Source: Actinobacteria bacterium IMCC26077
GTDB lineage: Bacteria; Actinomycetota; Actinomycetes; Nanopelagicales; Nanopelagicaceae
DNA: 64,000 nt
Direction: 5' to 3'
Assembly (NCBI GenBank): GCA_002284915.1
Contig: CP015606.1
Location: forward strand, 1,302,001 to 1,366,000
Shown one piece after another: positions 35,124 through 44,360 of this stretch. Below the pieces are notes generated by a model, which was given only the letters and a program-made list of their open reading frames with translations, searched no databases and had not been told where the DNA came from. How positions within the stretch are numbered: the first letter of the stretch is position 1; each line of letters opens with the position of its first letter. The position numbers were made by a program, and so were the translations under genes.

Positions 35124-36173
35124 GTGTCGACGACCGTGTCAATCTCTTTTGATCTCAACGCATCTGGCAAAAATACTGGTTATCTAGTTGTTGGCGACTC
35201 CACCAATAACAGTGGATGGGCTACCCATCGAGTGCCCATCATCTCGTTCAAAAATGGCGAAGGGCCAACTGTGCTCCTTGTTGGTGGAACTCATGGTGAT
35301 GAATATGAAGGACAGATTGCCGCTGCATCGCTCTCACGATCACTTGATATCAATGATGTCACCGGTCGAATCATCATCATCCCGTGCATCTCAATGGAAG
35401 CGGCGCGAAATGGAAATCGACTATGGAACGATGGCGCTAATTTTAATCGAGTCTTTCCAGGTAACGAGAACGGCGGCATCCACGGCAAGCTCGCACATTT
35501 CTTGAGTTCAGAGCTCTTCCCGCAGTGCGATGGCGTAGTTGATATGCATTCGGGTGGCCGGAGTATGTACTTCATCCCAAGTTCAAATATGACGTGGGTC
35601 AAGGATAAGAATCAACGCGCAAAATTAATCAAGAACATGGTCGCTTGGAATACTGAAGTTCATATGATTGGTGGCGAGCAACCTAATACCGATCCTTATT
35701 CATTACTCAACCGGAATGCCGAAGCGCAAGGTAAGTCGGTTTCTACTGGAGAGTTTGGTGGGATTGGCACTACGACTCCGCAAAGCATGCGCATCATCAA
35801 AGAGGGCTTGGCGAACTTCCTTCGAGCATTTGGCGTTTTAAAAGGTGCAGTGAAAACTCGAGACGAGATGGGACGTGGTCCTGTCTCAATCATCGATTTT
35901 CGAGATGGCAATAAGTTCATCAACGCTCCACGTGCTGGAATCTACGAGAATCTTGTGGCGCTTGGCGCTGAGGTTAAAAAGGGCGACATTGTTGGCCAGA
36001 TTCACGATGTCGATCATCCCGATGTTCCACCAGTTCAAGTGCGCACCGCAACCGATGGCGTAGTGGGAGTGATTCGAGGATTTCCTCCAGTAGTCACCGG
36101 CGACTGCGTTTGCGTGGTCGGAAAGAAATGGGACTCACTGGATGCCATCGAGAATGAGGAGACTCGCGCATGA
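35124..36173 (+). CDS. DoeB-like M14 family N-acyl deacylase, copy 1
   Basis: This 349-residue zinc hydrolase matches the succinylglutamate desuccinylase/aspartoacylase group, closest in pattern to DoeB (N-acetyl-diaminobutyrate deacetylase). Zinc ligands are H57 and E60 (GTHGDEYEG) and H142 (MHSGG); NFNR holds the substrate-binding Arg. The GTG 35124 start aligns with copy 2; the open frame to 34911 overlaps the SDR and is rejected. It shares ATGA with copy 2. No ectoine hydrolase (DoeA) is nearby, so another N-acyl substrate is likely. Confidence 0.85.
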   Translation: MSTTVSISFDLNASGKNTGYLVVGDSTNNSGWATHRVPIISFKNGEGPTVLLVGGTHGDEYEGQIAAASLSRSLDINDVTGRIIIIPCISMEAARNGNRLWNDGANFNRVFPGNENGGIHGKLAHFLSSELFPQCDGVVDMHSGGRSMYFIPSSNMTWVKDKNQRAKLIKNMVAWNTEVHMIGGEQPNTDPYSLLNRNAEAQGKSVSTGEFGGIGTTTPQSMRIIKEGLANFLRAFGVLKGAVKTRDEMGRGPVSIIDFRDGNKFINAPRAGIYENLVALGAEVKKGDIVGQIHDVDHPDVPPVQVRTATDGVVGVIRGFPPVVTGDCVCVVGKKWDSLDAIENEETRA

Positions 36174-37213
36174 GCACCACTGTCTCCTGTTCCATCGACC
36201 TCGATTCACCCGGGAAATCAACTGGTTACCTGAAAATCGGCGACTCAACCAATCAAAGCGGCTGGGCTACGTACATGGTGCCGATCATCAAGTACAAGAA
36301 TGGCGAAGGTCCAACTGTGTTGGTGCTCGCTGGCAACCACGGCGATGAGTATGAAGGGCAATTCGCAGCACGAGATCTCGCAAACAATCTCGACATGAAT
36401 GAAGTCACCGGACGAATCATCATCATCCCGTGTCTTTCGCAACCAGCAGCGAAAGCTGGCACGCGGCTTTGGCCTGATGGCACTAATTTCAATCGCATCT
36501 TCCCTGGAAATGAGAATGGCGCCGTCCACGGAAAACTTGCCTACTACTTGAGCACCGAGCTCTTCCACCAAGTCGACGCAGTATTCGAACTTCATAGCGG
36601 AGGTCGTGGACACCACTTCGTTCCCTGCTCTCACATGGTCTGGTCTTCCGATGTCACTCAACGGAAGCGAATGATCGAAGGAATGAAGAGTTACAACACC
36701 TCTCATCACATGATCTTTCCCGAGCAACCTGGAACCGATCCGACCACACTCCTACCTGGACTCGTTGAGCGGTTAGGTAAAGGTTTGGTCACGACCGAAC
36801 TTGGCGGTTCAGGTATCGCCACCTTCGAAAGCACCACCATTGCCAAAGATGGCCTTCGCAATGGGTTGCGTTTCTTCAAAGCGATAAAGGGCGAGAGCAA
36901 GACTCGAGCCGAACTTGGGCTCAAGCCTCCCATCTTTCTCGACTTACGAAGCTCTAAGTCTTATCACTCGGCAACTCATGTGGGTCTGTACGAGAACATC
37001 AAAGGTGCAGGCGATGCAGTCGAGAAGGGCGAGGTCATTGGTCTGATCCACGACATGGATCACCCAGATACCCCCGCTGTTGAGATACGTGCGCAACAAT
37101 CGGGAGTAATTGGCGTCATGCGCGGATTTCCCCGAGTCAACATTGGTGATGTTGTCGCAGTTTTGGGCCCTGCATACGCTTCAACAGACCTATTTCCAGA
37201 GAATCCCGACTAA
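36170..37213 (+). CDS. DoeB-like M14 family N-acyl deacylase, copy 2
   Basis: This 347-residue paralogue of the previous gene keeps zinc ligands H57, E60 and H142 (ELHSGG) and ends in the same C-terminal beta domain (PAVEIRAQQSGVIGVMRGFP). The DNA of the two copies has diverged, so the duplication is not recent. Two joined copies suggest a hetero-oligomer or two acyl chains. It converges with the ceramidase-like operon. Confidence 0.85.
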   Translation: MSTTVSCSIDLDSPGKSTGYLKIGDSTNQSGWATYMVPIIKYKNGEGPTVLVLAGNHGDEYEGQFAARDLANNLDMNEVTGRIIIIPCLSQPAAKAGTRLWPDGTNFNRIFPGNENGAVHGKLAYYLSTELFHQVDAVFELHSGGRGHHFVPCSHMVWSSDVTQRKRMIEGMKSYNTSHHMIFPEQPGTDPTTLLPGLVERLGKGLVTTELGGSGIATFESTTIAKDGLRNGLRFFKAIKGESKTRAELGLKPPIFLDLRSSKSYHSATHVGLYENIKGAGDAVEKGEVIGLIHDMDHPDTPAVEIRAQQSGVIGVMRGFPRVNIGDVVAVLGPAYASTDLFPENPD

Positions 37214-37230
37214 GAAAAGCTAACCACTAC

Positions 37231-38640
37231 TTAGCGCTTGATAATTTTGGGTAAGCGAGAGATTGCGCTAGATACTTCATCGGTAATCAATTCCAAACCA
37301 CCTTCGGCAAGAAGCGTTTGCCATGCCTGGTATCGAAGTCTCTTGTATGCCTCGGGAGTTGGCAGATACATATATCCCGGTCCGTTAGTGCAATTGAGGA
37401 CAAAGATCACGCGATCTGGGTGGCGCCGACGTAATTCCATTTGGAAATAGGAGTAAGCCTCACCAGGTTGACCAACAATCACAGCATCGCCCCATTGCCA
37501 GATCCAGACCGGATGGGTTGCGCGACCGCCTTCGAGGACATAACCGGCGCGAAGCTTCATCGCTCGGTTGATACGCGTCTCCCGAGCCCCTTCTTCGACA
37601 TCCTTCCATCGCTCACGCAGCTCTTCGATAGTTGGAAGTTTCTGTAGTGGTACTTCGATATCTAATCGGGTCGCAGCGGTGATGTTCGGCGCCGAATGAT
37701 CTACCTCTTCCCAATCACCCAAGAGCGCTCCCGATTCGACTGCTTCGAGAAATCGCATTTTCTTCCCTGATGTAATCATTTTCTCTAACGTGGCAAGCGC
37801 GGCATAACCCAAAATTCGTCCATTTTTGTCGGCTACTTCGGTATCTCCTGAATTTCCATCTCGTGGTGCGAGATCGCCAGATGCACCCTGCAAGAAGAGC
37901 ATCGGTGCGCCGGTCTTTGCTTGAATGATGTCGCGAGCCTCTCCGACAAAATCGGGCGATACCTTGCTGTTCTTCCACGCCAAAGTGGTTGGGTGGCATG
38001 CGTAATTAACGACCGTGCCAATTATCTTCCCGCTGCTATCGCACAGTCGACCCACGGTCAACGTGTCATCAGCAGGTTCTCCTGGATTAAAACCGACGAT
38101 ATCGATTTCACCACAAGGAAGTTCGCGATTGATTGCTAGATCGCACTTTCCATAAGACCAAGTAATTGTGGATGCGACTGCCTTGGCGGAAGCTTCTTTG
38201 CAAGCCGCGATAATCTCAGCTGTGGCAAACTTGTGATAGTCCGCAACGAACTCGCCACCCTCTAAATGCGCAATATCCGATGCCGTGGATGGGCCAGCAT
38301 GGGTATGGGTCAGATGAAGTTGAAGTTGATTCTCCTCAATCCCTAACTCCTGCAAAACCACGCCCCGAACTGCTAGGTCATCTGCCTTGCCTTGCCACCA
38401 ACCCCAATCAACGGTGACTAGATATTGAAACTTTCCGCCATCAACTTTGACTGCCATCGCGGTTGTTGTGATGTTGTTATGAATACCCGTTGCAACATGA
38501 ATCTTCGCCGCACCCCAGCTTGCTGCGCGAATTCCAATAGGTGGATTGATGATTCGCTGTGCCATACCTGCCGTAAGCGATGCGGCAAGAGGTAGGTGAA
38601 CAGACTTTGCCTTCGGAGGTTGAAGATCAGGTCTAGCCAT
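37231..38640 (-). CDS. Ceramidase-like amidohydrolase (neutral ceramidase N-terminal family), copy A
   Basis: This 469-residue protein has the zinc pattern of neutral ceramidases: H112/H114 (THTHAGP), H216 (YACHPTT), the Glu of QPGEAYSY and the Tyr region MYLPTPEAY. It has no signal peptide, so it acts in the cytoplasm, and it lacks the extra C-terminal domain of true ceramidases. The nucleophile motif GDxSP reads GDLAP (A258), so the usual Ser is missing. A ceramide substrate is unlikely; it may cut a small amide or act on a sugar-acid derivative. Start overlaps copy B by one base. Confidence 0.8.
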   Translation of the reverse strand: MARPDLQPPKAKSVHLPLAASLTAGMAQRIINPPIGIRAASWGAAKIHVATGIHNNITTTAMAVKVDGGKFQYLVTVDWGWWQGKADDLAVRGVVLQELGIEENQLQLHLTHTHAGPSTASDIAHLEGGEFVADYHKFATAEIIAACKEASAKAVASTITWSYGKCDLAINRELPCGEIDIVGFNPGEPADDTLTVGRLCDSSGKIIGTVVNYACHPTTLAWKNSKVSPDFVGEARDIIQAKTGAPMLFLQGASGDLAPRDGNSGDTEVADKNGRILGYAALATLEKMITSGKKMRFLEAVESGALLGDWEEVDHSAPNITAATRLDIEVPLQKLPTIEELRERWKDVEEGARETRINRAMKLRAGYVLEGGRATHPVWIWQWGDAVIVGQPGEAYSYFQMELRRRHPDRVIFVLNCTNGPGYMYLPTPEAYKRLRYQAWQTLLAEGGLELITDEVSSAISRLPKIIKR

Positions 38641-40049
38641 TACTTACCCCCTGTTATTCGCTTGATGACTGCATCGGCTGAATCGATGACTGAATCGAGC
38701 GAGCCAGCAGCTAACAGCGTTTGCCATGCTTGATAAGCAGGTGCGTTGTAGGCGCTCTTGATGGGTAGATAGAAAAGCCCAGGGGCATTAGTAAGGTTCA
38801 TCACGAAGATGATCTTCCCTGGATTCTTTCTCCGAAGTTCGGTCTGAATGAAGGAATAGGCCTCGCCGGGTTGCGCTACGAATATCGCCTCGCCCCATTG
38901 CCACACCCATACTGGATGATCCACTTCGGCATTCGACTCATACCCAATTCTTAATCGCTCCGCACGCGAAATACGCTCTTCGAGCGCGCCTGCATCAATG
39001 CCCGACCACTCTTCGCGAAGTTGTGCGATTGATTTCAACTCTTTAACGCGCACAGTGGCATTAATTCGCTCTTCGTGGCAGAGATCTGAACCGCGCACCG
39101 GCATTTCGTGCCATTCGCCAAGCAAGGCACCAGATTCCACGATTCCATTCCACCGAAGCCCATGGCCTGGTGATTGCATGGATGCCAACGTGGAGAGGAT
39201 TGCGTGCCCCAACATCGTGCCATTCTTGTCGGCAAGGGAGGTATCACCGCTGTATTGGTTGCGCGGTGAAAGCTCACCAGATGCTCCTTGAAGAAACATC
39301 ATAGGTGCGCCAGTTACTTTCTCTACCAAGATTCGAGCCATACCTATGTAATCGGGTGAAACCGCCATGTTCTCCCAGGCCAGTGTCGTGGGATGGCACG
39401 CGTAATTCGCGATGGTGCCGATGACTTTTCCGGCGCGATTGGAAATCCGTCCCACTACCAACGTGTCGTCAGCGACTATCTCTGGATTGAATGCAACCAC
39501 CTCTTGTGAACCACAGGGAAGGTCGCGATTGACAGCAAGATCGCAGTGGCCATAGCCCCACGTCACATCAACATCTTCGATCTTAGATGCCGCTTCTTTG
39601 CATGCTTCGATGGTCTTAGCGATGATATTCGCGCGGAAAGCAGGAATTAATTCAGATCCCTCTTTTTGCGAGCGATGCAAGCACGGTAGCGGCACGGCGT
39701 GAGTGTGGCTTGATGAGAAGAGAATCTGGTCGCGCGCAACACCAACACCGACCGCAATCTGGTCGAGGAGATCGTGAGCGCATTCAACGCAACCCAATAC
39801 ACATAGATCTATCCCCACGATAAAACTTTTCGCGCCACTCTTATCCTCGCGTGCGACTGCTGTAAGGAAAAGTCCGATGTGAATCGACTCGGATTTAAAC
39901 TTCTTTGCCGCACCCCAAATGCCAGACATGATTCCTACTGGAGGGGTGAATTCACGTTGGGCAACGCCACAACGAAGCGCACTCATCGGTTCGCGCCAGG
40001 TGGTTTGCTTCGGGGTTAGATGAGCATTCGGAGAGTCAATGGAGGCCAT
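38640..40049 (-). CDS. Ceramidase-like amidohydrolase, copy B
   Basis: This 469-residue paralogue has H115/H117 (SSHTHAVP), H219 (YACHPTT), the Glu of QPGEAYSF, and a GELSP motif with S261 at the nucleophile position, so unlike copy A it keeps the serine. It has no signal peptide. It lies between an MFS gene and copy A on one transcript. The pair may form a mixed complex with one active and one altered site. Confidence 0.8.
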   Translation of the reverse strand: MASIDSPNAHLTPKQTTWREPMSALRCGVAQREFTPPVGIMSGIWGAAKKFKSESIHIGLFLTAVAREDKSGAKSFIVGIDLCVLGCVECAHDLLDQIAVGVGVARDQILFSSSHTHAVPLPCLHRSQKEGSELIPAFRANIIAKTIEACKEAASKIEDVDVTWGYGHCDLAVNRDLPCGSQEVVAFNPEIVADDTLVVGRISNRAGKVIGTIANYACHPTTLAWENMAVSPDYIGMARILVEKVTGAPMMFLQGASGELSPRNQYSGDTSLADKNGTMLGHAILSTLASMQSPGHGLRWNGIVESGALLGEWHEMPVRGSDLCHEERINATVRVKELKSIAQLREEWSGIDAGALEERISRAERLRIGYESNAEVDHPVWVWQWGEAIFVAQPGEAYSFIQTELRRKNPGKIIFVMNLTNAPGLFYLPIKSAYNAPAYQAWQTLLAAGSLDSVIDSADAVIKRITGGK

Positions 40050-40096
40050 TTGGCTATCTAAGCACTGAGGAAATTGACTGTCTATGAAGCGCTAAA

Positions 40097-41317
40097 TTAT
40101 TCGGGAGTGCGAAATCGCGCCCGCAAAAAGAGGCTCATCATGACCGCCATGCTCGCACCGAACGCAATCGCTCCCCGAGGCGAAATCAAGTCGGCGAGAA
40201 ATCCAAGTGCAATTCCCCCGAGTGCGATCATCGTTTGCCACGCGAAGATGTATATCCCCCATGCTCGCCCATAGAAATCTGGGGTGGCGTATCTTCGGAT
40301 TCCACCGTTGCCTGAGATATTCACGCCCATCGAGAAGTATCCGCAGCCGAAAAGGGCAACTAGGTAAAGCCAATAGTTCGGTGCAATAGACGCTGCTAGC
40401 CAGATTCCTGCCATATAAAAGGAACGTTTAGTTAGCAAATCGATTGACGGAAGCGTCTTATGTCGTGCAAATGAGAGCGCTCCCACAATTGCTCCTGCGG
40501 CGATAGCTGAACCCATCAAACCGAATCCGGAAGCGCTTCCTTGAAAAACTTGCTTTGCCATCAAGGCCGATGTGAACTGCATATCTTGCCCCCACATAGC
40601 AAGAAACGAGACCGCAAAGATGGAGTAGAAAAGTCGTTTCTGTGCAAAGACGTATGAGAAGCCATCTCGCAGGCGAACTGGTAGGCCATCTCTTCGATTA
40701 TTTATGTATTGGTAATCTGCAGGATTGATCGAGAAAAGTGAGAGCGCACACAAAAGATAGCTGATGGAATTGAAGAGAAAGGCCTCGCCAATCCCAAGGT
40801 TGTCGATTACAAAACCCGCGAGCGCGGGGCCGAACAATCTTCCGAAATTTATATTGGCAGAGTTCAAACTCAGCGCGCTGGGTAATTTCTCTTCACCAAC
40901 CAAGGTCACGTAGTAGCTCTGACGAATTGGTCCATCAATCGCATTGGTGATTCCCAGCAATAAAGCTGCAAGCACCACATGAGCGCTCACTACTTGATCT
41001 GCTAACACAAGCGTTGCCAGTATTGCCGCAATGGCAAAGGCTGAAAGATTGCAGAGAATAAGAGCGCGCTTTGGGTTGACCTTGTCGGCCAACTTTCCAG
41101 CATGAAGACTAAAGAAGAAACCTGGAAGAAATTGCGCTGCTACCACCACTCCAAGCAGTTGCGCACTATCGGTGAGGTTAAGAATCAACCAATCCTGAGC
41201 AACACGATGCGCCCAATTTCCAGAGTTGGAAATAGCGGTACCAAAGAAATAATTTCGATAATTACGCTCGGACAAGGCAACGAATCGATTTCCGAATTTA
41301 CTACGACGCTCTGCCAT
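40097..41317 (-). CDS. MFS transporter, DHA3-like
   Basis: This 406-residue carrier has twelve predicted spans and the motif A-like loop GKLADKVNPKRAL between spans 2 and 3. The pattern SERNYRNYFFGTAISNSGNWAHRVAQDWL is typical of the Bcr/EntS/TetV-like group, mostly exporters. It is the first gene of the transcript with the two ceramidase-like genes, 47 bp upstream. It could export or import their substrate. Confidence 0.85.
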   Translation of the reverse strand: MAERRSKFGNRFVALSERNYRNYFFGTAISNSGNWAHRVAQDWLILNLTDSAQLLGVVVAAQFLPGFFFSLHAGKLADKVNPKRALILCNLSAFAIAAILATLVLADQVVSAHVVLAALLLGITNAIDGPIRQSYYVTLVGEEKLPSALSLNSANINFGRLFGPALAGFVIDNLGIGEAFLFNSISYLLCALSLFSINPADYQYINNRRDGLPVRLRDGFSYVFAQKRLFYSIFAVSFLAMWGQDMQFTSALMAKQVFQGSASGFGLMGSAIAAGAIVGALSFARHKTLPSIDLLTKRSFYMAGIWLAASIAPNYWLYLVALFGCGYFSMGVNISGNGGIRRYATPDFYGRAWGIYIFAWQTMIALGGIALGFLADLISPRGAIAFGASMAVMMSLFLRARFRTPE

Positions 41318-41532
41318 CGCAACAAAGTACCCGAGCTAATACCGAGCAGAGGAGAGCTCCAATTCGGTTAAGCCGAAAGGTCACAAATTGTTACTAAGTT
41401 ACCCTCAGATAACCCGCTGGAGCCTTAGAAAATGGCTCGTTGTCCTGGCTCTGCTGGCGGACCAATTCTCAGCATCATTCTCGGCAGAAAATCGTTGCCA
41501 GCGCCTTTTTTGGTAAGTAGCATTTTGCGCCA

Positions 41533-41553
41533 TCAAGACCACATTGGTCTTGA
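41533..41553. promoter_or_regulatory. 21-bp perfect palindrome upstream of the Dpp-type operon
   Basis: Arms TCAAGACCA and TGGTCTTGA are separated by CAT. The palindrome ends 34 bases before ATG 41588, a repressor position at or just after the promoter. It could also fold as an RNA hairpin in the leader. The arm CAAGACCA recurs at 20527-20534. The rest of the 41318-41587 gap shows no gene. Confidence 0.55.
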
Positions 41554-41587
41554 AGTATGTGCTTAGCCCTCCGGAAAGGTACTAAGA

Positions 41588-43210
41588 ATGACATCAAAGA
41601 AAATGCGAAATGTTGTCTTCGCATTTGCATCCGCTTCGCTCATGGGTTCACTGCTCATCGGCGTTCCGGCTGCAAAGGCAGCAACAGGCGCAAACTGTAA
41701 GTTAACGACTCCGACTGCAAAAGCTGAATGCGATGCAATCACAGTTGGAGCTGTCGGTAAGGTCACTTCACTTGATCCTTCCAACAGCCTTCGTACATCG
41801 AATCAAAATTACATCTCAAAATTCCTCATTTCAGGCATGTTGTGGCGAATCGCCTCTGACGGCAAGCCAAAGAAGGATCTGCTCAGCGATGCTAAGCAAT
41901 CTTCCGATGGTTTAACTTGGACGCTTACCCTCAAGAACATCAAGTACTCCGACGGCAAGACTCAAGTAGTTGCCGATGATGCGGTCTTCATGTTCGAACT
42001 ACTCAAGAAAGCACCAGTTCCACAACTTGCTGTTATTGAGGACATCTCTGCTCCTGATGCCAAGACGATTGTCATCAAGACCAAGAGTCGCTTCAACGAT
42101 CTCCCTTACGCGATGGCCGGCATCTACTTCTGGATGCATCCTCGCGCTCTCGCATCTGATCCCAAGTACTGGGAAGCACCGCTGAGTGCAGGCCCTTACC
42201 GCATCAAGGAGTGGAAGCTTGGCGATGACAAGATGGTTGTCGAGGCGAACCCAAATTACTGGGCTAAGCCTGCTGTAAAGCAAGTAACCTACTTGGCAAT
42301 CCCAGATCCAGTGACTCGTGTTATCGCTCTCCGCCAAGGAACGATCGATTACGCATTCGATCTACCTGCTGCAATCGCTCGCGGACAGCTCGCTGATAAG
42401 AACGTCTTCCGTTGGCAGCCAACCCAACTCCAAGGAACATTCACCTTGGACTTCAACCTCCGCGATATGGAAGGTTGCAAAGATAAGGTTGTCTCTGCAG
42501 CTAGCTGCTTACCGGTGAAAGCACAGCCATGGCATAACCCCAAGGTCCGCCAAGCTCTTTCAATGGCAGTGAACCGCAAGGCCATGGGCGACATCGCATT
42601 CTTCGGCGATGTGAAGCCAAGTTGCGCACTTACCTGGCCAGGACACCCTGCCTACAAGTGCCAAAACCCAGATCGCACCAAGCAGAATCTAGCTGGCGCG
42701 AAGAAGCTCCTTGCTGAAGCTGGTTATCCAGATGGTTTCCCCATCACTATCACCGTCTTCAACCGACCAGGTTGGGCTGACGCAATCAGCATCATTGCTG
42801 CTGATTGGCGCAAGCTCGGCTCCAAGATGGTTGTCACGACTGAGCCTCAGACTGATGCCGTCGGTGGCGCTCGCCAAACCTCTGGTGAGTACCAAGTTCA
42901 ATTCTCCGGTGCAACCGGTGCCCTCCCAGCGCAACTCCTCAATATCTATTGGGGTAAGGGTGGCGCATGGCAGAACTGGTCTGCTTCATCATCCAATAGC
43001 GCAGACCTTGCCGCGCTCGATGCAGCAGTAACCGAGAAGGATCAAATCGCCCTCGTGGCTGCAATCGAGAAGAAGATCTGGGAAGAATCAGCACACATCC
43101 CTGTTGGGCAACGTGCTGTCTTCGGCGCAAGCCGTCTTCCAGCAAACGTCTTCTCCAACGTCAAGGGCAACGATCACTACTTCGTGAAGCAATCTCCTCC
43201 ACTTTCATAA
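41588..43210 (+). CDS. ABC transporter substrate-binding protein, family 5 (peptide/oligosaccharide)
   Basis: This 540-residue protein has a signal peptide with an A-x-A cut near AKAA, no lipobox, and the family-5 body: LTWTLTLKNIKYSDG, the anchoring PYRIKEWK, and VRQALSMAVNRKAM. It captures peptides, glycans or other oligomers. It heads a complete importer with two permeases and two ATPases, plus a ceramidase-like hydrolase that may process the cargo. GGAAAGG precedes the ATG. Two hairpins follow before the permease gene. Confidence 0.92.
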   Translation: MTSKKMRNVVFAFASASLMGSLLIGVPAAKAATGANCKLTTPTAKAECDAITVGAVGKVTSLDPSNSLRTSNQNYISKFLISGMLWRIASDGKPKKDLLSDAKQSSDGLTWTLTLKNIKYSDGKTQVVADDAVFMFELLKKAPVPQLAVIEDISAPDAKTIVIKTKSRFNDLPYAMAGIYFWMHPRALASDPKYWEAPLSAGPYRIKEWKLGDDKMVVEANPNYWAKPAVKQVTYLAIPDPVTRVIALRQGTIDYAFDLPAAIARGQLADKNVFRWQPTQLQGTFTLDFNLRDMEGCKDKVVSAASCLPVKAQPWHNPKVRQALSMAVNRKAMGDIAFFGDVKPSCALTWPGHPAYKCQNPDRTKQNLAGAKKLLAEAGYPDGFPITITVFNRPGWADAISIIAADWRKLGSKMVVTTEPQTDAVGGARQTSGEYQVQFSGATGALPAQLLNIYWGKGGAWQNWSASSSNSADLAALDAAVTEKDQIALVAAIEKKIWEESAHIPVGQRAVFGASRLPANVFSNVKGNDHYFVKQSPPLS

Positions 43211-43233
43211 AGTGGTCGAGCGCTTTTGAAGAT

Positions 43234-43258
43234 GCTAAACAACTAAATGTTGTTTAGC
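43234..43258 (+). terminator. 10-bp hairpin after the binding-protein gene
   Basis: GCTAAACAAC (43234-43243) pairs with GTTGTTTAGC (43249-43258) around TAAAT. It is the first of two hairpins in the 139-base gap before the permease gene. Confidence 0.6.
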
Positions 43259-43269
43259 GAGAAAGTTGT

Positions 43270-43304
43270 GAAACAAGGTGGGGCGCAATGCCCCACCTTG
43301 TTTC
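43270..43304 (+). terminator. 15-bp hairpin between binding-protein and permease genes
   Basis: GAAACAAGGTGGGGC pairs with GCCCCACCTTGTTTC around the loop GCAAT without mismatch. The 3' arm contains TTT. It fits a terminator or RNA stabiliser. Confidence 0.8.
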
Positions 43305-43349
43305 CGCTAATAGGTAGAGTCATAATCACCGCGCGAAAGGACTCCCCGA

Positions 43350-44360
43350 GTGACTGATTCACAGCAAACCGCTGCCGCACAAGATGCGCAGATGGTGGTA
43401 GAAAAAGATCGAAATCGCGCAGCGCTGCGCAAGACTTTCTACGGCCGAATTCTCCGTTCGGTCATAGTGGGTTTTTGGGTGATGGTGATTGCCTTCTCGC
43501 TCATGCGGTTGAGCCCTGGCGATCCGGTCCGCTTGGCTCTTGGCGCGGATGTCACGGAGGAAGCGGTCGACGCCTTTCGAACTCAACTCGGACTGGACAA
43601 ACCTTTCTACATTCAATTTTGGGATTACTTCACCGGCATTTTCCGCGGGGACCTCGGTTACTCCTATTTCTCTGGTCGTGATGTCACCGAAATCATCGGG
43701 ACCCACCTTCCCGTCACCTTGATGATTATTGGACTATCGATTCTCTTTGCTGCGCTGATCTCATTACCGTTGGCTCTTTTTGTTGCAACGAGCAAGAGCA
43801 ACACAGTCAATTACATGTTCCGAGCGCTGACTTCAGTTTCCCTCGCCATCCCGGGCTTTTTTCTTGCGCTCCTTGGGTTGCTCGTATTCGGTGTCTATTT
43901 CAATATCGCACCAGCTGCAGGGTATGAAGGCGCATTCCCGGGGAATTTGAAATATCTATGGCTCCCCGCGCTAGCCAATTGTGGGTCACTGGTCCCGGTC
44001 CTCTCGCGCGTACTTCACTCCTCACTTGTGGATACCCTCGATGAAGAATTTGTTGAGACTGGAGTAATCCGTGGGGTCCGAAAGGGCCGGTTCTACTGGT
44101 CATACCTGTTGCGCCCCTCGTTGGCGCCAACAGTCGTCCTGCTCAGTTACATGGTTGGCGTGATGATTGGTGGCACGGTCATCATGGAAACTATCTTCTC
44201 GTTACCAGGTATCGGTCGAGAGCTCATAACTGCAGTCGATGGCCGCGACTACCCAGTGGTACAAAGTATTGCCATGATCTTCGGATTGATTGTCGTATTT
44301 TTCAGTTTCATTGGCGACCTCACTGGATACCTTCTGGATCGGAGGGTGACGCTCTCATGA
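43350..44360 (+). CDS. ABC transporter permease, DppB type
   Basis: This 336-residue inner-membrane protein has six predicted spans and the DppB pattern: VIAFSLMRLSPGDPVRLALG in the first periplasm-side loop, and ETGVIRGVRKGRFYWSYLLR in the EAA-like loop. It overlaps the DppC-type gene by ATGA. Confidence 0.92.
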   Translation: MTDSQQTAAAQDAQMVVEKDRNRAALRKTFYGRILRSVIVGFWVMVIAFSLMRLSPGDPVRLALGADVTEEAVDAFRTQLGLDKPFYIQFWDYFTGIFRGDLGYSYFSGRDVTEIIGTHLPVTLMIIGLSILFAALISLPLALFVATSKSNTVNYMFRALTSVSLAIPGFFLALLGLLVFGVYFNIAPAAGYEGAFPGNLKYLWLPALANCGSLVPVLSRVLHSSLVDTLDEEFVETGVIRGVRKGRFYWSYLLRPSLAPTVVLLSYMVGVMIGGTVIMETIFSLPGIGRELITAVDGRDYPVVQSIAMIFGLIVVFFSFIGDLTGYLLDRRVTLS

